22,888 nucleotides of DNA, from contig UQZL01000031.1 in assembly GCA_900545605.1 (NCBI GenBank), positions 1 to 22,888 on the forward strand. The letters run 5' to 3'. Under the pieces are notes generated by a model. It made no database searches, had not been told where the DNA came from, and saw only the letters and a program-made list of their open reading frames with translations. Origin of the DNA: an uncultured Collinsella sp. (GTDB lineage Bacteria; Actinomycetota; Coriobacteriia; Coriobacteriales; Coriobacteriaceae). Below are positions 1 to 7,292 of this stretch, piece after piece; positions within the stretch are counted from its first letter, which is position 1; the number at the start of each line of letters is the position of its first letter. The position numbers and the translations under genes are program-made.

Positions 1-1
1 G

Positions 2-1069
2 CCCGAGCCCGGACCGTCCGCACCCGCATCCTCGTTTGAGGCATTGGTCGGCGCCCGCGACGCCGCTGGCTCCAATCCGCTCGACAGTCTGGCGGCTCCG
101 GCGCTCTCTCCGCAGGATGCTCTGGCTGCCGCCATCGCGGGCAATGCCTATGCCGCGCCGACGGAGCTGCCCGCGGGTGCCGTGCATGCCGACGCGATTG
201 AGCGCACCTATGGCCCGCTTACCTGCAAGGCGCTGCCCGCCCTCATGGAGTGGCTGGCCCTGCGTTCCGACCTGGATTCTCTTGCCGGCGAGACGCATGC
301 CATCACCATGATGACTATCCACTCCGCCAAGGGCTTGGAGTTCCCGGCGGTGTTCGTTGCTGGCATGGAGGAGGGCATCTTCCCGCACGTGCACGACTTT
401 GGTGGTAGCGATGATCCGGGCAAGCTCGAGGAAGAGCGCCGCTTGGCCTACGTCGCCATCACGCGCGCCCGCAAGCGCCTGTTCCTGACCTATGCGGCAA
501 CGCGCCGTACCTACGGCTCGACCTCTGCCAACCCGCGCTCGCGCTTCCTCAACGAGATTCCGTTTGAGGATATCGAGTTTAGCGGTATCGGTTCTGCCGG
601 TTTTGAAGGCACGGGCTGGGAGAAGCGCGGCGACCGTCACGGCACCTTTGGCTCGGGCATGGGCTCGGATATGTATGGCGGCAAGGTGTTTGGCTCGCAT
701 ACGCGTTCGACCGGCGGTTCCGGTTCGCGCGGCGGATCGAGCTTTGACGATTTCTTTGGTGGCAGCAGCTACGGGACCGAGCGCCATCGTGGGGTCTCAC
801 CCGACGCCGGCCGTGTTGCCTCGACCTTTGGCTCGGGCGCGCCGCGAGCCAAAAAGCCGTCGTCTAAGGTGTCGCCGACGGTGGAGCGCAAGGTCGATCG
901 CGCCAGCGCATCGCAGGACTTTGCCGCGGGCGATACCGTGAGCCACAAGACCTTTGGCACGGGTACCGTGATCTCGGTCGCCGGAGACATGATCGAGGTT
1001 CAATTCGAAAAGACCGGCCAGACCAAAAAGCTAATGAAGGGCTTCGCGCCGATCGTCAAGCTGTCATAA
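2..1069 (+). CDS. pcrA: ATP-dependent DNA helicase PcrA/UvrD, C-terminal part (5' truncated by window)
   Basis: This is the 3' end of a superfamily 1A 3'-5' DNA helicase, which unwinds DNA in repair and in removal of recombinase filaments. The frame is open from base 2, so the start lies outside the window. Helicase motif V is visible as MTIHSAKGLEF (encoded near 308-340) and motif VI as EEERRLAYVAITRARKRL (near 430-480). A Gly/Ser-rich linker follows (GGSGSRGGSSFDDFFGG). The last ~45 residues (GDTVSHKTFGTGTVISV...VQFEKTGQTKKLMKGFAPIVKL) match the C-terminal Tudor-like fold of PcrA/UvrD, which in that family contacts RNA polymerase. That domain arrangement favours PcrA/UvrD over Rep or AddA. 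The motif pattern and tail are seen directly; the repair role is family knowledge. Confidence 0.93.
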   Translation, partial: PEPGPSAPASSFEALVGARDAAGSNPLDSLAAPALSPQDALAAAIAGNAYAAPTELPAGAVHADAIERTYGPLTCKALPALMEWLALRSDLDSLAGETHAITMMTIHSAKGLEFPAVFVAGMEEGIFPHVHDFGGSDDPGKLEEERRLAYVAITRARKRLFLTYAATRRTYGSTSANPRSRFLNEIPFEDIEFSGIGSAGFEGTGWEKRGDRHGTFGSGMGSDMYGGKVFGSHTRSTGGSGSRGGSSFDDFFGGSSYGTERHRGVSPDAGRVASTFGSGAPRAKKPSSKVSPTVERKVDRASASQDFAAGDTVSHKTFGTGTVISVAGDMIEVQFEKTGQTKKLMKGFAPIVKLS

Positions 1070-1076
1070 TCCCGGC

Positions 1077-1206
1077 GGACCTGGGCGGGCGTATGGGGCA
1101 ACATCGCCTGCTCGGGCAGTCCTGCGCAAGACGGAGGCCACATTAAGTGGCCTCCTTTGCGTGCGGAACTCGCGATCGATGTTGCCCTATACGCCCGCCC
1201 AGGTCC
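1077..1206. repeat. 130-nt near-perfect inverted repeat with nested hairpin
   Basis: Arms of 30 nt (1077-1106 and 1177-1206) are reverse complements except for one position, which is a G-U pair if the plus strand is transcribed. Inside sits a perfect 9-bp hairpin, GGAGGCCAC (1133-1141) with GTGGCCTCC (1147-1155), around the loop ATTAA. It is followed by TTT. Partial pairing (CGCAA 1125-1129 with TTGCG 1157-1161) continues between the two. The inner hairpin could help terminate pcrA transcription, but 30-bp outer arms are far more than a terminator needs. A MITE/REP-like element or a structured RNA are the alternatives. Confidence 0.75.
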
Positions 1207-1287
1207 TTGGGTAACGTTGCTTGCGAACGTCGCCTTGCTCGTCCGCTTTTTGATCTGGAGAGCCGGGTGGGCTGAACTTAGACATGG

Positions 1288-1325
1288 CAAGGGGCTCCCC
1301 CGTTGATGAACGGGGGAGCCCCTTG
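1288..1325. terminator. Strong hairpin between convergent pcrA and manA
   Basis: A perfect 17-bp stem (1288-1304 with 1309-1325) closes on the 4-nt loop GATG. The plus-strand downstream sequence is T-rich but interrupted (TTGCGTTTTGGTTGTTG). The hairpin lies between two convergent genes, so it probably serves both directions. On the minus strand no clean T-run follows. Confidence 0.7.
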
Positions 1326-1349
1326 TTGCGTTTTGGTTGTTGTTGCGAC

Positions 1350-2282
1350 CTACAGGTGGCTGATGATCAGTTCCATCTTGCCTTCGAGGTCAATGGAGCC
1401 GACGGTGCTCGGAGCCAGCAGGTGGCTTCCCTTGTGGACGGGGTCGCCGCAGACGGTGCCTTCGCCGTTGATGACCGACAGGCACATGAAGGGCCAGCGC
1501 TGGTCGAGGGTCTTGCTGCCGTCGACGCGCACGCGATCGACGGTGTAGCAGGAGTTAGACTCGAGCTCGGTCACGCCGTCCACTTCGGGCGCGGTCACCG
1601 TGCCGTCGGTCGGAGCCTGAGCATCAAAGTCGATGCAGTCGAGGCTCTGCTCAATGTGCAGCGGGCGTAGCTTGCCGTCGGTGCCGGGGCGGTCGTAGTC
1701 GTACAGGCGATATGTCACGTCGCTCGACTGCTGCGTCTCCAAAATGAGCGTGCCGGTCTTGATGGCGTGCACGGTACCGGAATCAATCTGGAAAAAGTCG
1801 CCCTTGTGGATCGGTAGTACGTTGAGCATGTCGTCCCAGCGGCCGTCCTTGATCATTTGTGCGGCCTCGGTGCGGTCTTTAGCACGCTGGCCGACGATGA
1901 TCGTGGCGTCGGGCTCGCAGTCTAGTACATACCAGCACTCGGTTTTGCCCAGGCTGCCGTTCTCGTGCTCGGCGGCGTACTCGTCGTTGGGGTGAATCTG
2001 GATTGAAAGGTCGTCCTTGGCGTCCAGAATCTTAACGAGCAGCGGGAACTCCTTGCCCTCGCAGTTGCCAAAGAGCTCGCGGTGCTCGGCCCACAGCCAC
2101 GACAGCGTGTGGCCGGCATACGGGCCCTCCGCAATCTGGCAGTCGCCGTTGGGATGGGCCGAGATGGCCCAGCACTCGCCGATGGGACCCTCGGGAATGT
2201 CGTAGCCAAATACGGTTTCGAGTTGACGGCCGCCCCAGATTTTCTCGTGGAAGATCGGCGTCAGTTTAATCAAATCGGACAT
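1350..2282 (-). CDS. manA: Mannose-6-phosphate isomerase, short class I cupin type
   Basis: Interconverts mannose-6-phosphate and fructose-6-phosphate in the cytoplasm, feeding mannose into glycolysis. The 310-residue length fits the short Bacillus-type ManA. Visible motifs are the N-terminal KIWGGRQL, the metal-site QIHPND (about residues 95-100) with Glu about 115 (GKTEC), and GTVHAI with His about 172, the usual Zn ligands. Two in-frame ATGs exist, at 2288 and 2282. The purine run GGGGG (2290-2294 on the complement) touches the first but is 7 nt from the second, so 2282 is preferred. The gene lies 74 bp downstream of the GntR gene on the same strand, so the two are probably co-transcribed, which links mannose metabolism to the divergent PTS operon. 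Function is confident; the start is less so. Confidence 0.92.
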   Translation of the reverse strand: MSDLIKLTPIFHEKIWGGRQLETVFGYDIPEGPIGECWAISAHPNGDCQIAEGPYAGHTLSWLWAEHRELFGNCEGKEFPLLVKILDAKDDLSIQIHPNDEYAAEHENGSLGKTECWYVLDCEPDATIIVGQRAKDRTEAAQMIKDGRWDDMLNVLPIHKGDFFQIDSGTVHAIKTGTLILETQQSSDVTYRLYDYDRPGTDGKLRPLHIEQSLDCIDFDAQAPTDGTVTAPEVDGVTELESNSCYTVDRVRVDGSKTLDQRWPFMCLSVINGEGTVCGDPVHKGSHLLAPSTVGSIDLEGKMELIISHL

Positions 2283-2356
2283 GTTCATACCCCCATTGTG
2301 CTGCGTGGGCGCCGCGTAAAACTGTTCAAAACGAGCGCCTGTATGACTACAAAAAC

Positions 2357-3076
2357 CTATGCCAATGTTACGTTGTGCAACTCAAAGCGGTCGCCAACGT
2401 TGCGCGAGACCGAATACTCAAAGGCGGCGCCGCTGTCCAAAAAGCCAATCTGCTTGAGCTCGAGCAGGGGAGAGCCAGGTTTGGTGTCCAGGCGCTCAGC
2501 TTCTTCCTTGGTTGCTGCCACGGCGCGAATGGTACGGTGGAAGCTCGAAATCTTCAGCCCACATTGCTCGCGGACAAAGCGGTAGACCGATCCGTACAGG
2601 TCCTTCTTTTTAAGGCCCGGAATCAGCTCGAGGGGCATGTAGGTGTACTCGATAACGATGGGCTTCTCATCGGCCTGACGCACGCGCACGATGTGATAGG
2701 CAAAGTCATCCTCGGCAATTCCCAGCTGGGCTGCGATGTCCGCTGGTGGATTAACAATCGAGAAATCGTAGACCACCGAGGTCACCTTCTCCCCGCGGTG
2801 CTCATACGAAAAACCCTGGGCACGGTCGTTTTTGCCCTGGAAAAACGCCTGGCCGGGAAGTCCCGCCGTGTCCTTAACGTAGGTACCCGATCCACGACGG
2901 CTGGTAATAAGACCTTCCTCGGTGATTTGCTCGATAGCTCGTTTGACGGTGATTTTGGAAACGCTATAGAGCTCGCAGAACTCAACGACGGTGGGAAGCT
3001 TGTCGCCCGGCTTTAGAGCGCCATCCTCGATACTTCGACGAATATCTGCAGCTATCGCCTCGTATTTGGGAATCAT
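2357..3076 (-). CDS. GntR-family (HutC/UTRA) transcriptional regulator
   Basis: A 239-residue regulator. Residues 1-66 form the GntR winged helix (IPKYEAIAADIRRSIEDG.LKPGDKLPT..., then a recognition helix around SKITVKRAIEQI and the wing RRGSGTYV). The rest is a UTRA effector domain of the kind that senses phosphorylated sugars and similar small ligands. The start at 3076 is set by AAAGGAGG four bases upstream of ATG; the open frame extends further upstream but has no such site. The gene is divergent from the GH1-PTS operon, so it is likely that operon's regulator, usually a repressor relieved by the incoming sugar phosphate. It probably also controls manA downstream of it. The ligand is not identifiable from sequence. 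Confidence 0.92.
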   Translation of the reverse strand: MIPKYEAIAADIRRSIEDGALKPGDKLPTVVEFCELYSVSKITVKRAIEQITEEGLITSRRGSGTYVKDTAGLPGQAFFQGKNDRAQGFSYEHRGEKVTSVVYDFSIVNPPADIAAQLGIAEDDFAYHIVRVRQADEKPIVIEYTYMPLELIPGLKKKDLYGSVYRFVREQCGLKISSFHRTIRAVAATKEEAERLDTKPGSPLLELKQIGFLDSGAAFEYSVSRNVGDRFELHNVTLA

Positions 3077-3252
3077 GGAACCTCCTTTCCGACATATATG
3101 AATACAAAAAGTAAGTATAACCCTCAACAGGGCATCCATATTACTTTTATCTAAGAAGTTCGAGAAAGAAAAAAGAAAAAGACGCTTTACTTTTAAAATT
3201 AGAGCGCTATAGTTTAAGCAACGAACGGAATCCTTCCGCACAACAGGATCGA
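3077..3252. promoter_or_regulatory. AT-rich divergent control region with three TTACTTTT sites
   Basis: The gap between the GntR gene and the GH1 gene is much more AT-rich than its surroundings. The octamer TTACTTTT occurs three times: inverted at 3107-3114 (AAAAGTAA), and direct at 3141-3148 and 3187-3194. The first two form an inverted pair. They are plausible operator half-sites for the adjacent GntR regulator. No confident -35/-10 pair was assigned, although the 3100-3220 stretch (TATAAC, TATAGTTT) is the best promoter ground for both directions. Confidence 0.45.
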
Positions 3253-3350
3253 CCGTTTGGGGACGGTTTTGTTTTGGCGGGTTGGATATCGGTATGGCCG
3301 GTGCGCGCCCGCGCCGGATAACCTGCCAAAGCAAACCCGTCTCCAACCGG
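3253..3350. repeat. Palindromic element with 31-nt arms ahead of the GH1 gene
   Basis: Arms 3253-3283 and 3320-3350 are reverse complements at 26 of 31 positions, and three of the five differences are G-U compatible in plus-strand RNA. A GC-rich inner hairpin (CCGGTGCGCG / CGCGCCGG) fills the middle. The arms carry GGGGACGG and AACCTGCCAAAGCAAACC. The second motif recurs nearly unchanged at 7201-7220. It looks like one copy of a dispersed palindromic family. It lies in the GH1 leader, so it may also affect expression. Confidence 0.65.
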
Positions 3351-3380
3351 AAGCTCTAGAACACGAAAGCGAGGACTTTG

Positions 3381-4781
3381 ATGGCACAGTATCAGCTGCC
3401 CAACGACTTCTTCTTTGGCGCTGCTATGTCCGGCCCGCAGACTGAGGGTCAGTGGAACCAGGGCGGCAAGCTCGAGAACCTGTGGGACACCTGGTCCATC
3501 CAGGATCTGGGTTCGTTCTACAACCGCGTTGGCTCTTACGCCGGCAATGACTTTATGGTCAAGTACCAGGAAGACCTTCGCATTTTGAAGGACTTGGGTC
3601 TGGATACCTATCGCACTTCCATCCAGTGGAGCCGTCTGCTCGATGCCGACGGCAACCTCAACGAGGAAGGTGCCGCGTGGTATCACGAGTTGTTCCGCGC
3701 CTCTCGCGAAGCCGGCTTGGAGCCGTTTGTCAACTTGTACCACTTTGACATGCCCACCTACCTCTTTAACCGTGGCGGCTGGGAGAGCCGTGAGGTTGTC
3801 GAGGCTTACGCACATTACGCCGACGTCGCCTTCCACGAGTTTGGCCAGGAGATTAAGTACTGGTTCACCTTTAACGAGCCCATCGTCGAGCCCGAGCAGC
3901 GCTATCAGGAGGGCGTGTGGTTCCCGCAGCTCCACGACTTCAACCGCGCCCGCACCGTGCAGTATCACATCTCGCTGGCGCACGCGCTGGCCGTGGCCAA
4001 CTATCGTCGCGCCTATGACGAGGGCGCTATTCGCGCCGATGCCAAGATCGGCATGATCAACTGCTTTACCCCGGTCTACACCAAGGAGAACCCCAGCGAG
4101 GCGGACCTCGAGGCCGTGCGTATGACCAGCGGCATCAACAACCGCTGGTGGCTCGACCTCATTACCAAGGGCGAGCTTCCTGCTGACGTGCTCGACAGCC
4201 TGGCCGAGGGCGGCGTTAAGCTCCCGTTCCGCGCCGGCGACCAAGAGATCCTCAAGCAGGGTGTTGTCGACTGGCTCGGCTGCAACTACTACCACCCTAC
4301 GCGTGTTCAGGCGCCGGCGAGCAAGGTCGACCAGTACGGCCTGCCGCACTTTGCCGACGAGTACGTATGGCCCGACGCCGTTATGAACGAGAGCCGCGGC
4401 TGGGAGATCTACCCGCAGGGCCTCTACGACTTTGGCATGGACTGCGCTAAGAACTACCCCGATCTTGAGTGGTTCGTTTCCGAGAACGGCATCGGCATCA
4501 TGGACGAATACAAGAACCGTGACGCCGAAGGAACCATCCAGGATGACTACCGCGTCGACTTTGTACGTCAGCACCTGGAGTGGGTGGCCAAGGCCATCGA
4601 CGAGGGCGCCAAGTGCCGCGGATACCATTATTGGGCCGTCATCGATAACTGGTCTTGGGCCAATGCCTTTAAGAATCGCTATGGCTTTGTCGAGGTCGAT
4701 CTCATGGACGGCTACAAGCGCCGCCTTAAGAAGTCGGCGGCCTGGCTCAAACAGGTCGCCACGACCCACGTGGTTGATTAG
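3381..4781 (+). CDS. Glycoside hydrolase family 1, probable 6-phospho-beta-glucosidase
   Basis: Hydrolyses the beta-glycosidic bond of a PTS-phosphorylated disaccharide or aryl-glycoside in the cytoplasm. The 466 residues match GH1 length. The acid/base Glu166 lies in TFNEP (163-167) and the nucleophile Glu368 in SENG. Near the C-terminus, NWSWANAFKNRYGF has Ser425 where plain beta-glucosidases usually have Glu (ExW), and Lys431...Tyr434 resembles the S-K-Y phosphate-binding set of phospho-glycosidases, with Lys shifted by one position. The ATG at 3381 is chosen because GAGG (3371-3374) sits six bases upstream; an in-frame TTG at 3378 is less likely. Adjacent PTS genes support a 6-phospho substrate. 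Whether that is cellobiose, a gluco-mannoside or a plant glucoside cannot be told. Confidence 0.88.
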   Translation: MAQYQLPNDFFFGAAMSGPQTEGQWNQGGKLENLWDTWSIQDLGSFYNRVGSYAGNDFMVKYQEDLRILKDLGLDTYRTSIQWSRLLDADGNLNEEGAAWYHELFRASREAGLEPFVNLYHFDMPTYLFNRGGWESREVVEAYAHYADVAFHEFGQEIKYWFTFNEPIVEPEQRYQEGVWFPQLHDFNRARTVQYHISLAHALAVANYRRAYDEGAIRADAKIGMINCFTPVYTKENPSEADLEAVRMTSGINNRWWLDLITKGELPADVLDSLAEGGVKLPFRAGDQEILKQGVVDWLGCNYYHPTRVQAPASKVDQYGLPHFADEYVWPDAVMNESRGWEIYPQGLYDFGMDCAKNYPDLEWFVSENGIGIMDEYKNRDAEGTIQDDYRVDFVRQHLEWVAKAIDEGAKCRGYHYWAVIDNWSWANAFKNRYGFVEVDLMDGYKRRLKKSAAWLKQVATTHVVD

Positions 4782-4901
4782 CGACCGGGCGAACGCCCAG
4801 ACCGCGCGCCGCCGCGCGCAACACATGGCACATCTGGTGGCAGAGGGCGACAGACCACCGTGCGCATAGGAAAAGGCCGGATTTGAAAGTTAGGAGCAAT
4901 C

Positions 4902-6245
4902 ATGGCCAGTGACAACGGAAAGAGCTTCCTCGACAAGTTTGCCGAGGTCTCTGCGAAGGTGGGAAACCAGGTTCACCTGCGTTCCCTGCGTGACGCCTTC
5001 GCGACCATCACGCCGCTCTATATCCTTGCGGGTATCGCGGTTCTTATTAACAACGTCGTGTTCCCTCTGTTCCCGCTCGATGCGGCGGGCCTTGCCAACC
5101 TTCAGACGTGGGGCTCGGCAATTACGCTGGGCACCCTCAACGTCTCTGCCATTATCTTGGCCGGATTGATTGGCTACAGCCTCGCCAAGAACAAGCGTTT
5201 CGATAACCCGCTCGCTTGCGTGGTCGTCGCCATCTCTGCCTTCGTCATCATGATGCCGCAGCAGATCACCGCCTCGCTTGCCGCCACGAGCCCACTGCTC
5301 ACCGACAAGATCACCTCCGCCGAGGTCACGGGCGCCCTTTCGACTGCCAACACCGGCACCAACGGTCTGTTCTCGGCTATTATCATCGCCCTGCTTTCCG
5401 TCTCGCTCTTCATCAAGATTTCTGGCGTCGAGAAGCTCAAGGTTAAGCTGGGCGAGGGCGTGCCTCCCGCGGTCTCCAACTCCTTCAACGTCATGATCCC
5501 GATGCTGCTTAACCTCGCGATCTTCGCTCTTGCTGCAGCCCTGCTCGCCGTGTGCGCCGGCACCGATCTGTGCACCATCATCTCCACGTGCATCTCCAAC
5601 CCGCTCAAGAGCATCATGAACGCCGGTCCGTGGGCTGTTATCCTCATCTACACCCTTGCTAACCTGCTGTTCTGCGTCGGTATTCACCAGTCCACCATCT
5701 CTGGCGCTACCGTCGAGCCGATCCTGACCATGCTCATCGTCGACAACATGGCTACCTTTGCCGCCGGTGGCACCATCCAGCCCGATCACTACATGAACAT
5801 GCAGATCGTTAACAGCTTCGCTCTCATCGGCGGCTCGGGCTGCACCCTCATGCTCCTGCTCGACACGCTCCTGTTCTCCAAGAACAAGGCTTCCGAGACC
5901 GTTTCCAAGATGGCTATCCTGCCTGGTCTGTTCAACATCAACGAGCCGGTTATCTACGGTTACCCCATCGTGTACAACCTGCCGCTCATGATCCCGTTCG
6001 TCCTTCTTCCCGATCTGTTCATCGGCATCACCTATGGCCTTACCTGCGCAGGCATCATCAGCCCCTGCATCGCCCAGGTGCCCTGGACCATGCCTCCTGT
6101 CATCAATGCCCTGCTCGCTACGGGCTTTGACTGGCGCGCTGGCGTGTGGCAGGCTATCGAGATTGTCATTGGCATGGCCGTCTACCTGCCCTTTATGAAG
6201 ATTTCCGAGAAGGCAATCGCCAAGCAGGAGGCTCTCGCCGAGTAG
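4902..6245 (+). CDS. PTS sugar transporter EIIC, lactose/cellobiose family
   Basis: The membrane channel of a phosphotransferase permease that carries a beta-disaccharide across the inner membrane while EIIB phosphorylates it. The 447 residues hold about ten hydrophobic segments. Family signatures are the GIHQST loop with His262 and the substrate/phosphate motif NINEPVIYGYPIVYN with Glu348, as in ChbC/CelB-type EIIC. AGGAG lies just upstream of the ATG. The gene follows the GH1 gene after 120 bp, a gap containing small GC-rich hairpins (GCGCG-CCGC-CGCGC near 4804-4817), and precedes the EIIB and EIIA genes. Chitobiose, cellobiose and gluco/manno-disaccharides all remain possible substrates. 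Confidence 0.93.
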   Translation: MASDNGKSFLDKFAEVSAKVGNQVHLRSLRDAFATITPLYILAGIAVLINNVVFPLFPLDAAGLANLQTWGSAITLGTLNVSAIILAGLIGYSLAKNKRFDNPLACVVVAISAFVIMMPQQITASLAATSPLLTDKITSAEVTGALSTANTGTNGLFSAIIIALLSVSLFIKISGVEKLKVKLGEGVPPAVSNSFNVMIPMLLNLAIFALAAALLAVCAGTDLCTIISTCISNPLKSIMNAGPWAVILIYTLANLLFCVGIHQSTISGATVEPILTMLIVDNMATFAAGGTIQPDHYMNMQIVNSFALIGGSGCTLMLLLDTLLFSKNKASETVSKMAILPGLFNINEPVIYGYPIVYNLPLMIPFVLLPDLFIGITYGLTCAGIISPCIAQVPWTMPPVINALLATGFDWRAGVWQAIEIVIGMAVYLPFMKISEKAIAKQEALAE

Positions 6246-6273
6246 AACGCCTAACGTTCGTCCCTTTCACCTT

Positions 6274-6306
6274 TGCGGGCGCCGGTACGCGGCGCCGGTG
6301 CCCGCA
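6274..6306 (+). other. Intra-operon hairpin between EIIC and EIIB genes
   Basis: A 12-bp stem (6274-6285 with 6295-6306, one G-U pair) has a GC-rich 9-nt loop. It is followed by CTCTCTCCCTTG rather than a T-run. A second small hairpin (CTGCGC-GCC-GCGCAG, 6376-6390) ends just before the AAGGAGG ribosome site of the EIIB gene. The first could act as a partial terminator or a processing/stability element that sets the membrane:soluble subunit ratio. That role is inferred. Confidence 0.45.
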
Positions 6307-6406
6307 GCTCTCTCCCTTGTGTAAAGATGCAGGGGGGTGGGCACAATAGCCGCAAGGAATAAAACCAGTTGTCGTCTGCGCGCCGCGCAGTTATAAGGAG
6401 GAAACC

Positions 6407-6709
6407 ATGAAGAAGATCATGCTCTGCTGCAATGCCGGTATGTCCACGAGCCTGCTGGTCCAGAAGATGCAGGCCGAGGTTGCAAACCGTGGTCTGGATA
6501 TTGAGGTCGAGGCTCGTCCCATGAACGAGGCCCACGATCACCTGGACGAGTGCGACATGTTGCTGCTTGGTCCGCAGATCGGCTACACCAAGGGCGATTT
6601 TGAGAAGGAGGCCGCCGGTCGTTTTCCGGTCGAGGTCATCAACATGGTCGACTACGGCCGCATGAACGCTGCCGGCATCATCGACCACTGCGTCAGCGTG
6701 ATGGGCTAG
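6407..6709 (+). CDS. PTS EIIB component, lactose/cellobiose family
   Basis: A cytoplasmic phosphocarrier that takes phosphate from EIIA and gives it to the sugar bound in EIIC. At 100 residues it is a typical free-standing CelA/ChbB-type EIIB. The N-terminal P-loop MKKIMLCCNAGMSTSLL carries the phospho-Cys as the second of two adjacent cysteines (Cys8 of C-x2-G-x-S-T-S), and LLLGPQIGY is also family-typical. A strong AAGGAGG lies upstream of the ATG. The EIIA gene begins about ten bases after its stop. Confidence 0.94.
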   Translation: MKKIMLCCNAGMSTSLLVQKMQAEVANRGLDIEVEARPMNEAHDHLDECDMLLLGPQIGYTKGDFEKEAAGRFPVEVINMVDYGRMNAAGIIDHCVSVMG

Positions 6710-6718
6710 GTGCTCTGC

Positions 6719-7051
6719 ATGGAGGATATGAACGAACTGCAGATGACCTGCTTTGAGATCATCAGCTACGTCGGTACCGCCAAGAGCATGTACATCAATG
6801 CCGTGCAAAAGGCCAAGGAGGGCGATTTTGACGCCGCCGAGGAGCTTATCAAGCAGGGCGACGAGGCCTATAACGGTGGCCACGATGTTCACATGGGGCT
6901 TCTGAAGAAGGAGGCCAACGGCGAACGTAACGGCGAGGCCCCGTTGATTTTGCTGCATGCCGAGGACCAGATGGCCGGCACCGAGACCATGCGCGTCATG
7001 GCGACGGAGCTCATCGAGGTTCACAAGCAGCTGCAGGCACTTCAGGCCTAG
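6719..7051 (+). CDS. PTS EIIA component, lactose/cellobiose family
   Basis: A small trimeric phosphocarrier that takes phosphate from HPr. About 110 residues, mostly helical, with the active-site region LILLHAEDQM; the first His is the position phosphorylated in LacF/ChbA-type EIIA. Many relatives have HAQDH, so the second His is Gln here. The start is uncertain: GTG 6710 touches the EIIB stop, ATG 6719 follows AGGTG by seven bases, and ATG 6728 follows GGAGG by only two. ATG 6719 is preferred. This is the last gene before a strong terminator, which completes the EIIC-EIIB-EIIA set. No HPr or EI gene is in the window; these are shared components normally encoded elsewhere. Confidence 0.92.
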   Translation: MEDMNELQMTCFEIISYVGTAKSMYINAVQKAKEGDFDAAEELIKQGDEAYNGGHDVHMGLLKKEANGERNGEAPLILLHAEDQMAGTETMRVMATELIEVHKQLQALQA

Positions 7052-7109
7052 TCGGCGTTATCGCCGCGACGGACCGTGCGGTCCAACAGACAACATAGTC
7101 CCTTTGACG

Positions 7110-7147
7110 GGCGCCGGGAGCCTCCGCCTCCCGGCGCCTTTATTTTT
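7110..7147 (+). terminator. Rho-independent terminator of the GH1-PTS operon
   Basis: A perfect 11-bp GC stem, GGCGCCGGGAG (7110-7120) with CTCCCGGCGCC (7128-7138), has a 7-nt loop and is followed by TTTATTTTT. It lies 58 bp after the EIIA stop, so the ROK kinase gene probably has its own promoter or depends on read-through. Confidence 0.88.
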
Positions 7148-7197
7148 GGGGATGGTCTTGCGCGGCCTGTTGGGCAGCCAATTGCGTTACCCCAGAT

Positions 7198-7238
7198 AAA
7201 ACCTGCCAAAACAAACCTGTCCCTTTTTGGTAGGTTTT
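7198..7238 (+). repeat. Hairpin with AAACCTGTCCC core upstream of the ROK gene
   Basis: AAAACCTGCCAAAA (7198-7211) pairs with TTTTGGTAGGTTTT (7225-7238) over 14 positions with one G-U pair. The loop holds CAAACCTGTCCCT. The left arm plus loop nearly repeats 3319-3340. T-richness after the right arm could give weak termination or attenuation just before the ROK gene. A TACCAT hexamer (7253-7258) is a possible -10 element. Confidence 0.55.
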
Positions 7239-7292
7239 TGTCTTGGGAGCGGTACCATACAGGCAATGTTTAAACGAGAAAGGTGGGCTCCC

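Noticed and set aside
1077..1206. The 130-nt palindrome as a tRNA or known small RNA gene
   Set aside because: It has no cloverleaf, no anticodon arm and no conserved T-loop; a long simple stem fits neither tRNA nor SRP/tmRNA/RNase P.
3077..3346. N-terminal extension of the GntR regulator gene upstream of 3076
   Set aside because: It would translate the palindrome and AT-rich control region, and the strong AAAGGAGG site fixes the start at 3076.
3207..4826. 539-residue minus-strand frame opposite the GH1 gene
   Set aside because: Antisense shadow of a well-supported GH1 gene with intact catalytic motifs.
6710..6718. GTG start of the EIIA gene directly after the EIIB stop
   Set aside because: It has no suitable ribosome site spacing and adds non-conserved residues; ATG 6719 fits the family N-terminus better.
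7227..7292. N-terminal extension of the ROK kinase
   Set aside because: It would begin inside the hairpin; the conserved DVGGT strand follows directly after ATG 7293, which has its own ribosome site.
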